Shown here in pieces: positions 40,755-50,187 of a stretch of 64,000 nucleotides of DNA. The notes below the pieces were generated by a model. It saw nothing but the letters and a program-made list of their open reading frames with translations, searched no databases and had not been told where the DNA came from. The stretch's first letter is position 1. Each line of letters starts with the position of its first letter. The stretch is from Lewinellaceae bacterium. Lineage in GTDB: Bacteria; Bacteroidota; Bacteroidia; Chitinophagales; Saprospiraceae. The DNA lies in the NCBI GenBank assembly GCA_020636255.1, contig JACJYE010000002.1:62001-126000 (forward strand), in the 5' to 3' direction. The translations under genes were made by a program, and so were the position numbers.

Positions 40755-43157
40755 ATGGAAACCGGAATACTGCTCACCCCAAAAAGCGGGGAACCCATCG
40801 ATAATAACGGACTACAGGCCCCCATGTCCAAAGAAGAGGACTTTTTCCAACTACTCGGTATTAACCCGATACCTTACCGGACGTACCTGGGCTTCGAGCT
40901 CCTCATTGCCGAAATAGAAGAAAAGGCCCGCAGGAAGGACTCTGCACTCGGCGAGATGGCCCGACTGGTACTAAAGCAACTTGAAAAAGCGCCTGAACTG
41001 CGGCAGCCCATCGAGAACCTGGATATAGTGGAACAAAAGCGGGAGCTCATTTCCCTTATGATGGCAATGGTCATCCCACCCGCCACGCGGCGTAAGTCGC
41101 TGGCTAAGGTTTCCCCCCCCTTCGGGCTATCGCCGATCTATTGCACGCCAGCACTGGGCGAATTAATGCAGGCCAATACGGTCAACTACCTCTTTAACAC
41201 TGAGAACAGCCTTATCAATTGCTCGATGGTGGTCAACGCCTGTAGCCTCATTCTCAACAAATTCTACGGAATGGAGCTGGAAGTGGAGCCCCCTTTTGCC
41301 GTTTCCATCCAGCATGAAGGCCAGCCGATGGAGCGGCACTACAAGCTGGAATTCGATACGCAATACATAGATATAAAACTGCTCAAGCCCCTCAAACCGC
41401 TCTCTCAGGAGCAGATCAACGGGATGCTAAGCAATATCTATGATACCGGGCTGTGGCTGAAACACCTTCCTCCTGATCATTTCGAGTTCCACGGCTTCGT
41501 CGTGGGCAACCTCATCGACATCACGGCGGAAGAGGCCCTATCCAGGTTAAAATACCGCCTGCTGGAACGGGACGCTGTCATCGACGAGGCCAATATCATC
41601 AACCTGCAAACGCTGGTGCGCAATTACTTCGGCTTGCCTAAACTACGGTTGGGGCTGACTGCAATAGATTACCCCCTTGATCATACTTCCACTCATAAGT
41701 ATAAGATCCGGTTCGATTTTTTGGCCAGGCGGGAAAAGGCCCTGCTGGCGCAAAAAAATAAAAATTCCATCTACGAAAAAGCCTGCCACTACGGAGAAGT
41801 GCTGCTGATCGAAGACCTGCAAACGGTACCCAACGCTACGCCCATCGAAGAAGCATTACTAGAAGAAGGTATACGCAGCATCATCGTGGCGCCCTTGTTC
41901 AATCACGACAAGCACGTGATCGGCCTGCTAGAGATCGGCTCACCGCAGCCCTATGAACTGCACAGCTTCGTCGAGCTGAAATTCAAGGAGCTCACCGGCC
42001 TTTTCAGCCTGGCCGTGGAGCGAAGCCGCGACGAGATCGACAACCGCATCGAGACCATTATGCGGGAACAGTATACTTCTGTCCACCCCAGTGTGGAGTG
42101 GAAATTTATGGAGGCGTCTTACAACCTGATGGAAAAACGCGAGAAGGACCCAAAATCCGCCATGGCCGACCCCATCATCTTCAGTGACGTGTACCCCCTT
42201 TACGGCCAGGCCGACATCGTGAGTTCTTCGGAAAGGCGCAATCAGGCCATCGTCGCCGACCTATCCGACAACCTATCCCGCGTGTTGCGCATCCTGGATA
42301 AAGGTATTCAGCTGAGCCGCTACCCTCTGCTCAACCATTTCCGCATGATCACGGAACGCAACCTGAACGGGTTGAAAAAGGAATTCAATTCCAATGACGA
42401 ATCCCGCATAGTAGATTGGCTCCACTCGGATGTGCATCCCTTGTTCCAGCAACTGCGCGAGAACCAAACTGAACTCACCGGCCATATTACCAACTATTTC
42501 AACGCCCTGGACTCCGGCCTGGGCATCGTATACAGAGAGCGAAAGGCCTATGAAAGCAGTGTTGCCCAGCTCAATAACGCTATCGCCAACTACCTTACCC
42601 TTCAGCAAAAGGAAGCTCAGAAGGTACTACCGCATTACTTCGAAAAATACAAAACCGATGGTGTTGAATACGATATCTATATCGGCCAGTCGCTGCTGAA
42701 CAAGGGGCGTTTCAGCATGCTGCATTACAAAAACCTGCGCCTGTGGCAACTCATCGACATGTGCGAGATCACGCGCCTGGTATACAACATGCAGGAAAAG
42801 CTGCCCGTGCCGCTCACTACTGCCCAGCTGGTCTTTGCTTACAGCACCCCTCTCTCGATCCGGTTCCGAATGGACGAAAAGCAATTCGACGTGGACGACG
42901 CCTACAATGTGCGCTATGAGATCCTGAAAAAACGCATCGACAAGGCCCTGATCGAAGACAGCGACGAACGCTTAACGCAATCCGGCAAAGTGGCAGTAGT
43001 TTACCTCCAGGATAAAGACCGGCAGGAATACCTCGAATATGCAGACTATCTGCTGCACGAAGGCTATATCACCGGAGAAGTAGAGCGCCTGAAAGTCGGT
43101 AAGCTCCAGGGCGTACAGGGCCTTCACGCCCTGCGCTTCACGGTGAAAACCGCCTAA
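40755..43157 (+). CDS. Large GAF-domain protein
   Basis: 800 residues, soluble, with no signal peptide. A GAF-like domain lies near 290-430 (KACHYGEVLLIEDLQTVP, GIRSIIVAPLFNHDKHVIGLLEIGSP-like). The N-terminal 280 residues and C-terminal 350 residues are helical and match no family I can name. The protein lacks kinase, cyclase, GGDEF and HTH motifs, so any output is unknown. Similar ~800-residue GAF proteins occur across Bacteroidota. It stands alone between gaps of 218 and 150 nt. Confidence 0.75.
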   Translation: METGILLTPKSGEPIDNNGLQAPMSKEEDFFQLLGINPIPYRTYLGFELLIAEIEEKARRKDSALGEMARLVLKQLEKAPELRQPIENLDIVEQKRELISLMMAMVIPPATRRKSLAKVSPPFGLSPIYCTPALGELMQANTVNYLFNTENSLINCSMVVNACSLILNKFYGMELEVEPPFAVSIQHEGQPMERHYKLEFDTQYIDIKLLKPLKPLSQEQINGMLSNIYDTGLWLKHLPPDHFEFHGFVVGNLIDITAEEALSRLKYRLLERDAVIDEANIINLQTLVRNYFGLPKLRLGLTAIDYPLDHTSTHKYKIRFDFLARREKALLAQKNKNSIYEKACHYGEVLLIEDLQTVPNATPIEEALLEEGIRSIIVAPLFNHDKHVIGLLEIGSPQPYELHSFVELKFKELTGLFSLAVERSRDEIDNRIETIMREQYTSVHPSVEWKFMEASYNLMEKREKDPKSAMADPIIFSDVYPLYGQADIVSSSERRNQAIVADLSDNLSRVLRILDKGIQLSRYPLLNHFRMITERNLNGLKKEFNSNDESRIVDWLHSDVHPLFQQLRENQTELTGHITNYFNALDSGLGIVYRERKAYESSVAQLNNAIANYLTLQQKEAQKVLPHYFEKYKTDGVEYDIYIGQSLLNKGRFSMLHYKNLRLWQLIDMCEITRLVYNMQEKLPVPLTTAQLVFAYSTPLSIRFRMDEKQFDVDDAYNVRYEILKKRIDKALIEDSDERLTQSGKVAVVYLQDKDRQEYLEYADYLLHEGYITGEVERLKVGKLQGVQGLHALRFTVKTA

Positions 43158-43307
43158 CAGGGGTTAGAGCCATGGATCATGTGAATCATACTATTCTGTA
43201 GCGAAAATGTAATAGAGCAAATCTTCTGCACGTTGAACATTTTATGAGGGTTGTGCGAGGTGTGCCTTTTTGGGAAAGCCTGCGTCTAAACACAAAACGC
43301 AAAAAAC

Positions 43308-44348
43308 ATGCTATATTCCTTTGAGATAAAGATCATCCTGTTCGCCTGTTTTACCCTGCAGGGCCTGGCATTGCTGGCGCAGCCCGATGCGCAAACCCCT
43401 CACGGAGATGGGGCGGAACTGGCAAAAGAACGGCTTTTCTGCCAGCCGGGGGTGAGCAACTCCTCGAAAGGGCGCGGCCTGTTGCTGCAATACAGCAGTG
43501 TGGGCAACTATAGCATAAAGCCGGAAGGCGGCTCCAGCGACGGCCTGAACAACAGCAATGTGAGTTATGTCGACCAACTGACGGCCAAGATAAAAATACC
43601 GCTCGTCAATGCCCCGAGCCTGAAAGTGCTCTTAGGATACGAATACGGTGCGGAGACGTACCATTTCAACCAGATCGGCGAACTGCATGGCGATGTGTTC
43701 CGCAGCCTCGACGGCAGTACGCTTCGGGCCAACAAGTATTCTCTTTACCTGACCAAGTCATTTGATGAAAAGTATTACTTCGGCGCCCGCCTGCGCGCAG
43801 CCTACCGGGGCGATTACGGGCAGGGGATGTCTTTTGACAGCCGTTATGCTTCCTATAGCGGGCTGGCCATTTTCGGCGTCAAACCCAGGCCCGATATGGA
43901 ATGGGGTATTGGCCTGACCTATAGCGACAACTTCTTCAGCAAGCAGGTACTGCCTTTTGTCCTCTACAACCGGACCTTCAACGACCGCTGGGGCGTAGAA
44001 GCTGTGCTGCCTGTACAGGCCATGGCCCGCTATAATTTCAGCCCGGGGTCCATGCTGCTCTTCGGCGCGGAGTATCAGAGCCAGTCTTATGCTATCGACG
44101 TATCGGGCCGTTCAGGTGTCGATCCGACCGTGCACCCTTATTACTTCAAACATTCGGAAATAGCCCTGAAAGCCTCCTTTGACCAGCATCTGTACTCCTG
44201 GTTATGGCTCAACCTTGAAGCCGGCATGCAGCTGCCGCTTCAGATGCGGTTCGATGACACCGTGCTGCCCGCCAATTCATTCCAGGCTACATCCGGTGCG
44301 CAGCCCTTTTTCAGGCTGGGCCTGTTCCTGTCGCCTACAGATCTTTAA
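43308..44348 (+). CDS. Predicted outer-membrane beta-barrel protein (DUF6268-like)
   Basis: 346 residues with a signal peptide (MLYSFEIKIILFACFTLQGL, cleaved near LLAQ). The mature part alternates short beta strands and loops (LTAKIKIPLVNAPSLKVLLG, YGAETYHF) and ends FFRLGLFLSPTDL, consistent with a small outer-membrane barrel. The DUF6268 label is from pattern memory and is tentative. It is convergent with the HD-PycTM gene, leaving 9 nt. Confidence 0.6.
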   Translation: MLYSFEIKIILFACFTLQGLALLAQPDAQTPHGDGAELAKERLFCQPGVSNSSKGRGLLLQYSSVGNYSIKPEGGSSDGLNNSNVSYVDQLTAKIKIPLVNAPSLKVLLGYEYGAETYHFNQIGELHGDVFRSLDGSTLRANKYSLYLTKSFDEKYYFGARLRAAYRGDYGQGMSFDSRYASYSGLAIFGVKPRPDMEWGIGLTYSDNFFSKQVLPFVLYNRTFNDRWGVEAVLPVQAMARYNFSPGSMLLFGAEYQSQSYAIDVSGRSGVDPTVHPYYFKHSEIALKASFDQHLYSWLWLNLEAGMQLPLQMRFDDTVLPANSFQATSGAQPFFRLGLFLSPTDL

Positions 44349-44357
44349 AACCGCCTG

Positions 44358-45620
44358 TCAGATCGCATACAAGGCATAACTGATGGCGAAGATAATGACG
44401 GTCAGAATAATGCCGAACATAAACGTGTTGTAGCAAATGCGCAGCTGGCGGTACTTATTGCCCAGGGAGTGGCCCAGGTAATAAAGGTCGCGCATGATGG
44501 AGCTCTCCAGGCTGTTGTCGTCGGCCACCACTTCCTGCATACCTTCCTCGTATTCCTCGTACTTCATCCGGTAGAAATTGCCAAAGAAGAAGAGGTTCGA
44601 TTTACCTTCGCTGATCTGCTGTTTGGACGTGTAACCGGTCATGTGTATGGGACGGGTGGCAAGGGTGGCGAAGATCATGGAAAGCAGGCAGGTGGCCAGC
44701 AGAGTGCCCAACGGGAACAACAAAAAGAGGTTGCCTTTGATATTGGACACGGCCATAGGCATCGCTATAGTGATGATCAGGGCATTGACGCTAAGCATAA
44801 TGTTTGCCTTATTATCGGCCAGGCTACTGAGGTCCAGGTGGTTGCGCAGTGCCGTCTTGAACATCATCTGGGCGCTTTTGCTGCTGGTAATAGCCCCCGG
44901 CCCCGCTTCTTTGGCCTCGCTGGCGGCCTCTTTGTCTTTTTTCTTTTCTTTCTCTTTCTTATTATCTTTTTTCCCGTTGTGTTCGTGGGCTTCGGGCGCA
45001 TGCCCATCTCTGAGCTCTTTGAGCTTGCGCCGGTTCACATCCCATTGAAAGCCGTACATTTCCTTAGCGGCATCGGTATAGAACTGGTGGTTTTTTACAA
45101 ACTTATAATTCAGCTTATACCATTCATCGTCGGAATAGGTAGCATTAAGGAAAGCCGCCCATTCATGCCTCAACCCTTCCAGTATGTCCAGGTAATGCTC
45201 ACTGGCCAGGTTGCTGAGGTCTGCATCCTTGATCACCTGTTCCAGGGTATTGGCGGGTATTTTCTGTGGGTAGGTAGCATCGATAAGGCTAAGCACTTTT
45301 TCCGTCTTTTCCTTAGGGTAGTTTTGGCCGGCAAGGAATTTTCTGGCGAGCTGCCCGCTCACTGCTTCGTGGCCTTCATACGTCTCCGAAAATCCGACAT
45401 CGTGAAAAAGGGTGGCCAGTTCGAGCGTTTCCATGTCGTGCCTGGACAAGCCCATGGCCCTGCCCAGTTCTACAGCGGCCTGGTGCACTTTGAGGGTATG
45501 GGACAGGCTGTGGTAGCGGTGGTCGTCCGTAAGCTTCTCTTTCAGTAGCCCTGTAACATATTTTTCTACAACATCGACTATTGACTCCTGCGCCATGTTT
45601 TTCGTTTTAGGGTTTTTCAT
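44358..45620 (-). CDS. HD-domain phosphohydrolase fused to a Pycsar-type membrane effector domain (PycTM, DUF5706)
   Basis: 420 residues; an alternative start is ATG at residue 9. The N-terminal HD domain (about 10-180) keeps the metal-binding set: His near 34-41 (HRYHSLSH), LFHDVGF (HD at 73-74) and KDADLSNLA (Asp near 132-134). A Lys/Glu-rich linker (about 215-245) follows. The C-terminal domain (about 250-420) has two hydrophobic pairs around NIMLSVNALIITIAMPM and the close of TFMFGIILTVIIFAISYAL, matching the PycTM domain that disrupts membranes in pyrimidine cyclase (Pycsar) defence. No cyclase gene is nearby. A signalling or stress role is inference. Confidence 0.8.
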   Translation of the reverse strand: MKNPKTKNMAQESIVDVVEKYVTGLLKEKLTDDHRYHSLSHTLKVHQAAVELGRAMGLSRHDMETLELATLFHDVGFSETYEGHEAVSGQLARKFLAGQNYPKEKTEKVLSLIDATYPQKIPANTLEQVIKDADLSNLASEHYLDILEGLRHEWAAFLNATYSDDEWYKLNYKFVKNHQFYTDAAKEMYGFQWDVNRRKLKELRDGHAPEAHEHNGKKDNKKEKEKKKDKEAASEAKEAGPGAITSSKSAQMMFKTALRNHLDLSSLADNKANIMLSVNALIITIAMPMAVSNIKGNLFLLFPLGTLLATCLLSMIFATLATRPIHMTGYTSKQQISEGKSNLFFFGNFYRMKYEEYEEGMQEVVADDNSLESSIMRDLYYLGHSLGNKYRQLRICYNTFMFGIILTVIIFAISYALYAI

Positions 45621-45801
45621 TTACCGTGGGCCCTGTTCTCAGCCCCAAAGGCCGGGATAAGTTACTGAGGGTAAATCAAAATTCCAACGGGCAAATGGTT
45701 CTATGCGAACATTATTGCCGCAGATGGGGAAAAAAGCGAGAAACGCCGATTTGGATGTTTCCCTGTTTTGTAGTTATTTCAACCAATGCAAAAGCCTTAC
45801 A

Positions 45802-46650
45802 ATGATGCAAAAGAACCTGCCTGTAATGATGGCGATAGGCTGTTTTATGGCCTTCAGCCTTATCAGCTTCGCCCAGCGTGCCGATAGCCTGAACTTTGAT
45901 GGATATTGTATAAACCCCTGGGCCAGCGGCAGTATCGTCGCCGTAGGGGTCGTGTCCAACGTGATCGGGCAACCGAGGCTCAACGACAGGCCGCCCCTGT
46001 CGGATGCCACGCTGCAGCGCGTTGCTGCTTCGCGCGTCAACTCTTTTGACAGCTGGGCGTTGCGGCAGGACGCCGGCAGGCGGGGCGAAGCCCATGAGAC
46101 TTCCGACATCATGCTCTATTCGAGCCTTTTTCTGCCGGCGGCGCTATTTCTGGATAAAGAGATCCGCCACGACTGGGCGCCGGTGGCGTTGTTGTACCTG
46201 GAGGCCCAGTCTGTCAATACGATGCTCTACGCATGGGGCCCTTTCGGGCCTACGCTGGTCACTCGTTACCGCCCTGCAGTATATTACGAAGAACTACCCA
46301 CAGAGGGCCGAAATTTCGGCGGTATGCGCAACTCTTTCTACAGCGGCCATGTAGGGTCGACAGCGACGAGTACTTTTTTTACGGCCAGGGTGCTTGCTGA
46401 CTACCACCCCGAATGGGGCGGCAAGCGCGCACTGCTTTACGGCATAGCAGCGCTGCCTCCTGCGCTAGTGGGCTATTTTCGTATCCGTGCTTTACGACAT
46501 TTCCCTTCCGATGTGTTGGTGGGAGGGCTCGTGGGCGCCACTGTAGGCATACTTACACCAGAGATACACACCCGATGCCACGGCAAGGTGGGCTTTTCCG
46601 CTATCTACAGCCGGGAGCTCAAAAGCCTTGGGCTGGTATGCCGGTTGTGA
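45802..46650 (+). CDS. PAP2-family phosphatase, exported
   Basis: About 282 residues from ATG at 45802; an upstream start at 45703 adds a leader that weakens the signal peptide. The signal peptide ends near ISFAQ. PAP2 motifs are present: SFYSGHVGSTATSTFF (SGH) and RIRALRHFPSDVLVGGLVG (the R-x5-H-x3-D catalytic motif). Members remove phosphate from lipid or isoprenoid phosphates at the periplasmic face. The first PAP2 motif (K-x6-RP) may be TRYRPAVYYEE, which is degenerate. It is divergent from the HD-PycTM gene. Confidence 0.85.
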   Translation: MMQKNLPVMMAIGCFMAFSLISFAQRADSLNFDGYCINPWASGSIVAVGVVSNVIGQPRLNDRPPLSDATLQRVAASRVNSFDSWALRQDAGRRGEAHETSDIMLYSSLFLPAALFLDKEIRHDWAPVALLYLEAQSVNTMLYAWGPFGPTLVTRYRPAVYYEELPTEGRNFGGMRNSFYSGHVGSTATSTFFTARVLADYHPEWGGKRALLYGIAALPPALVGYFRIRALRHFPSDVLVGGLVGATVGILTPEIHTRCHGKVGFSAIYSRELKSLGLVCRL

Positions 46651-46717
46651 CACGGCAATGTAACGATGCCCCTTTCCTGACACCATTGTGCCGACAAGTT
46701 ACTCCGCAACTAGCAGC

Positions 46718-46752
46718 TGAAAAAAGCGTAGGGGAGCTGAGCGCTCCCCTAC
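46718..46752 (-). terminator. Terminator for the leftward gene at 46813
   Basis: GTAGGGGAGC (46728-46737) pairs exactly with GCTCCCCTAC (46743-46752). Read leftward, the stem is followed by GCTTTTTTCA, a good T-run. Confidence 0.8.
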
Positions 46753-46812
46753 ATACAGGCATTCACCTTTGATTTTTTTACATCAGTTGCATCTCATGAT
46801 TGCGGCCACATA

Positions 46813-47169
46813 TCAGGCACTCTCCGCTTTCTCAGAGCGGAAGGCCACTTTCAGGCCATACTTTGCATAAGCTTCTACCCCTTCAGTGTCTATTTTTTGC
46901 TTGTTCAGGCTTTTTGCCACGTATTCTTTCAGGTAATCGTTGTCGGCTACGACATCCAGCACGACGATCTCATTGTTCTCGTCGACCGTAAAACAGACGT
47001 ATACCTGGGCTTCGCATATACCGTGTTTGCTCAGCTCAGGGGCTTGTATCATTTTAGCCACTTCCCTGCGCAGTTCAGTGTTGGATTGCACTGCCGGGGG
47101 GGTGGCAAAAGCGAAACTACCGGCCATCAGGCATACAAATGAAAGGATGAAAAAACGGAAGGTTTTCAT
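46813..47169 (-). CDS. Small exported protein, TonB C-terminal-like fold
   Basis: 118 residues from ATG at 47169; a start at 47193 adds residues before the signal peptide (MKTFRFFILSFVCLMAGSFA). The mature part contains AQVYVCFTVDENNEIVVLDV and AKSLNKQKIDTEGVEAYAKY, which resemble the strand-helix-strand pattern of TonB C-terminal domains in small Bacteroidota proteins. There is no membrane anchor or proline-rich region, so it is not an energising TonB. Function unknown. Confidence 0.7.
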   Translation of the reverse strand: MKTFRFFILSFVCLMAGSFAFATPPAVQSNTELRREVAKMIQAPELSKHGICEAQVYVCFTVDENNEIVVLDVVADNDYLKEYVAKSLNKQKIDTEGVEAYAKYGLKVAFRSEKAESA

Positions 47170-47193
47170 GACAGCAAAATTTGGGTTTAACAA

Positions 47194-47441
47194 ATCGGAT
47201 GATATCGAGGAGCAATAGCAGTACAGCCTGATGGCTGCACGTTACGGCCCCATCAAATGGGTAAAGGTTCGAATAATGACTATGGTTTTTGTTTACTGCC
47301 TACATCATTAAATGACGATAATAAAACGCAGAGGTTGCATGTGCCAGCATATAATGCCAGAAGCTTTCTATTAAGGATGTGTTAAAGCCGATGAAGGTAC
47401 TTACAATTTCCACCAGCGAAGCGTCTTTCTCCACGGAATCT
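47194..47441. other. Intergenic region, no gene seen
   Basis: 248 nt of a 429-nt gap, left of inverted-repeat copy C. It should contain the promoter of the leftward gene. No convincing frame or structure is seen. Confidence 0.4.
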
Positions 47442-47504
47442 TTAAGAGCTTGTTTGGAGGCCAGCCTTTGAGCTAAAAAAGGCTGGCCTCCAAACAAGCT
47501 CTAA
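47442..47504. repeat. Inverted-repeat element, copy C (near-perfect hairpin)
   Basis: AGAGCTTGTTTGGAGGCC (47445-47462) and its exact complement (47485-47502) are extended by AGCCTT/AAGGCT, giving arms of about 27 bp around GAGCTAAA. The element is 63 nt. It is the most compact and most perfect member and lies between two unrelated genes. Confidence 0.85.
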
Positions 47505-47598
47505 GCCGGCAAGGTGGCGCCTCATTGCCCCTCCGGCAACCCGGGTTGATGCTGTAGTGTCTAACCATTTGTCACAAATCGTATAAAAACCTGTATCC

Positions 47599-48675
47599 AT
47601 GAAACATTTGTATCATCAACTGGCTGCTCCGCTGCTGGCCGTACTCCTGATGCCTTTGTCCGTTAAAACGGCAGCCCAGTGTGGATTTGAAGCAGAGATC
47701 TCCCTTTTCCCCCAGGCGCCCCAAAATGTCTATTGCCCGTATGACACGCTCAAGCTTAGTATAACCGAGCCATTCGATAGCTACCAGTGGTACTACAACT
47801 TCGACGGCGACACGGCAAACCTCATCCCTATTGACGGTGCTACGGCCTCCAGCATAGAAATACCTATCGGAGCATACGGTTTCGGTTTTTTCTTCGTCGA
47901 ACTTACGCGCGACAGTTGCACGGAAGTTATCGAGCCCGTGGTGGCCGATAGCTGGGTGTTCTCTCCCATAGCCGTTCAACACGATCCGCAGAATACGTAT
48001 TGCCATGGAGATTCCACTATTATTTCCAATGCATTCGGAGCCTATGCCTCCTATCAGTGGCTGCGCAACGGCGTGCCCATCGACGGCGCCAACGGGCCGC
48101 AGTATGTGGTCAGGGAAAGCGGTGAATACGTACTCAATGCCTCGCCTTTCGAATGCCCGCTAACGGTGCTGACCAGCGGCATCGGCCCCAGCTTCACCTT
48201 CACCGGCCCGACGCCCCCAGCTATTGAGGAAGTGGATGGCCTGCTGTATGCCAACTCCAACGCCCCCAGCTACCAATGGGCCCTAAACGGCGTGGATATC
48301 CCCGAGGCCACCGGCCCTACCTATCAGCCTGCTGTTTCGGGAATATACACGGTGAGTGCCAGCGATGGCAGCGGGTGTATGCCCGTCTCCGAACCCTATA
48401 CTTTCCAGCTTACGGGCCTGAAACAACCCGTTTCCTGGGCTCCTGGTTTTGTGCTCTCTCCCAACCCTGCAGGAGAAACGCTCACCATCACCGGCCCATC
48501 AGACGAAGGCTTTGACGCACGAATACTCAACGCAGCAGGGCAGGAAGTGATCCGCCGCCAGCACGCTACCGGCCCACTGGCCTTGCCGGCCGGCCAGCTT
48601 CCCGAGGGCAACTACATCTGTCAGATATTTTTCAGAGGTGAAAGGGCAAGTTATCCCATTGTGGTGGCCCGATAG
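47599..48675 (+). CDS. Secreted protein with Ig-like domains and type IX secretion C-terminal domain
   Basis: 358 residues. A signal peptide (MKHLYHQLAAPLLAVLLMPL, cleaved near TAAQ) is followed by two or three Ig-like repeats, each with an internal YQW segment (DSYQWYYNFDGDT, ASYQWLRNGVPIDG, PSYQWALNGVDIPEA). The last 75 residues form a T9SS type A sorting domain, starting FVLSPNPAGETLTI, then ARILNAAGQEV and GNYICQIFF. The mature protein should be exported across the outer membrane and attached or released. Ligand and role unknown. Confidence 0.85.
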   Translation: MKHLYHQLAAPLLAVLLMPLSVKTAAQCGFEAEISLFPQAPQNVYCPYDTLKLSITEPFDSYQWYYNFDGDTANLIPIDGATASSIEIPIGAYGFGFFFVELTRDSCTEVIEPVVADSWVFSPIAVQHDPQNTYCHGDSTIISNAFGAYASYQWLRNGVPIDGANGPQYVVRESGEYVLNASPFECPLTVLTSGIGPSFTFTGPTPPAIEEVDGLLYANSNAPSYQWALNGVDIPEATGPTYQPAVSGIYTVSASDGSGCMPVSEPYTFQLTGLKQPVSWAPGFVLSPNPAGETLTITGPSDEGFDARILNAAGQEVIRRQHATGPLALPAGQLPEGNYICQIFFRGERASYPIVVAR

Positions 48676-48725
48676 GCCCGCGCGTACAACCCTGAAGTTG
48701 ATTAGGGGGTTATACTGAAGTTAGC

Positions 48726-48733
48726 TATTTTTG
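48726..48733 (+). promoter_or_regulatory. Candidate -7 promoter box (TATTTTTG)
   Basis: It matches TAnnTTTG, 28 nt upstream of the aldehyde dehydrogenase ATG. No clear -33 element is seen at the expected distance. Confidence 0.35.
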
Positions 48734-48761
48734 TTCAGCTATACTTCAAACGGCCATAAAT

Positions 48762-50183
48762 ATGCAGGAACCTCTTGTACAAGAAGACATACCTGCCGGA
48801 GCGATGTTCCGGCAGCAGCAACTATACCGCTCAGAGGCAGCGCGCAGCACTGCCCGCGAACGTATCGACAAGTTAAAACGCCTGAGGGCGGCCCTGATGC
48901 GTTACCAGCAGGAACTGCGGGATGCCATGTGGGCCGACTTCCGAAAACCCGCTACAGAAGTTGACCTCTCAGAGATATACCCCGTCACCTCGGAGATCCG
49001 TTTCGCGATCCGTAACCTCAGGCGCTGGATGGCGCCACGGCCGGCAGGCACGCCACTGGTTTTGTTCGGAGGGCGTTCGTATGTTCAGTACCAGCCCAAA
49101 GGCGTGGTGCTGATCCTTTCACCCTGGAATTACCCGATAAACCTGACGCTCGCGCCTCTCGTCTGGGCTATCGCCGCCGGCAATACCGCGATCCTGAAAC
49201 CTTCGGAAAGCATTCCGCACACCTCGTCCGTGCTGAAAAAGATCATCGATGATGCCTTTGACGCCCGGGAAGTGGCATTACTGGAAGGAGGTATTGAAAC
49301 AGCAAAAATGCTGCTGGCCCTGCCTTTCAACCACATATTCTTCACAGGCGCCCCCGAGATCGGCAAACTCGTCATGAAAGCTGCAGCCGAACACCTGGCA
49401 TCCGTCACCCTTGAACTCGGCGGCAAAACACCAACCATCATCGACAAAACGGCTGACCTGGATACCGCTGTTTCCCGTATCGCCTGGGCTAAATTTCTCA
49501 ATGCCGGGCAGACGTGTGTAGCGCCCGATTATATTTTTGTCCACGAAAGCCGGGAAGCTGCATTTCTCGAAAAACTGACTACAACACTTGAAACCTTTTA
49601 CGGCCCGGACGCAAAAGGAACACACGATTATGCCCGCATCGTCAGTGGCCGGCATTATGAGCGCCTGGCCGGCTATCTTGAAGAAGCGCTTCAGCAGGGC
49701 GCCAGGCTGATATACGGCGGGCAAACCGACGAATCGCAGGCATACATCTCTCCTACGATCCTGGCCGATGTGCCTATGGAGGCCAGGATTATGAGGGAAG
49801 AGATATTCGGCCCACTGCTGCCCGTATTCACCTACAAAAAGCTGGAAGAACCGCTGCGTGTCATCAATGCAGGCGAAAAGCCGCTGGCGCTCTACATATA
49901 CAGCAAAAACCGCAAGAACACCCGGTATGTCATGGAGCATACGCGTGCCGGCACGTCCTGCATCAACCACAGCGCGGTACAGTTCGGCAACCCCTACCTG
50001 CCTTTTGGAGGGGATAACAACAGCGGGTTCGGCAAATCACATGGGCGGTATGGTTTCGAAGCTTTCTCCAATGCCCGGGCCATATACAAACAAGTGCTGC
50101 CTTTCAATGCCAGCGACTTGCTGACAGCGCCCTACACGCGGTGGAAGCAGAAAATTATGGACCTGGTCATCAAATGGCTTTAA
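48762..50183 (+). CDS. Aldehyde dehydrogenase, class 3-like
   Basis: 473 residues. The ALDH fold is clear: ILSPWNYPINLTLAPLVWAI (substrate/NAD region), ELGGKTPTIID with the general-base Glu, NAGQTCVAPDY with the catalytic Cys near 246, and EEIFGPLLPVFTY. The C-terminus has FGNPYLPFGGDNNSGFGKSHG and ends in a hydrophobic segment (IMDLVIKWL) that may touch the membrane, as in fatty aldehyde dehydrogenases. It would oxidise long-chain or aromatic aldehydes with NAD(P)+. The flavin monooxygenase gene follows after 4 nt, so the two enzymes are probably co-expressed and may act in sequence. Confidence 0.94.
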   Translation: MQEPLVQEDIPAGAMFRQQQLYRSEAARSTARERIDKLKRLRAALMRYQQELRDAMWADFRKPATEVDLSEIYPVTSEIRFAIRNLRRWMAPRPAGTPLVLFGGRSYVQYQPKGVVLILSPWNYPINLTLAPLVWAIAAGNTAILKPSESIPHTSSVLKKIIDDAFDAREVALLEGGIETAKMLLALPFNHIFFTGAPEIGKLVMKAAAEHLASVTLELGGKTPTIIDKTADLDTAVSRIAWAKFLNAGQTCVAPDYIFVHESREAAFLEKLTTTLETFYGPDAKGTHDYARIVSGRHYERLAGYLEEALQQGARLIYGGQTDESQAYISPTILADVPMEARIMREEIFGPLLPVFTYKKLEEPLRVINAGEKPLALYIYSKNRKNTRYVMEHTRAGTSCINHSAVQFGNPYLPFGGDNNSGFGKSHGRYGFEAFSNARAIYKQVLPFNASDLLTAPYTRWKQKIMDLVIKWL

Positions 50184-50187
50184 GCGC

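Noticed and set aside
44469..45548. Rightward frame of 359 codons
   Set aside because: Antisense of the HD-PycTM gene; the hydrophobic parts mirror its helices and lysine-rich linker.
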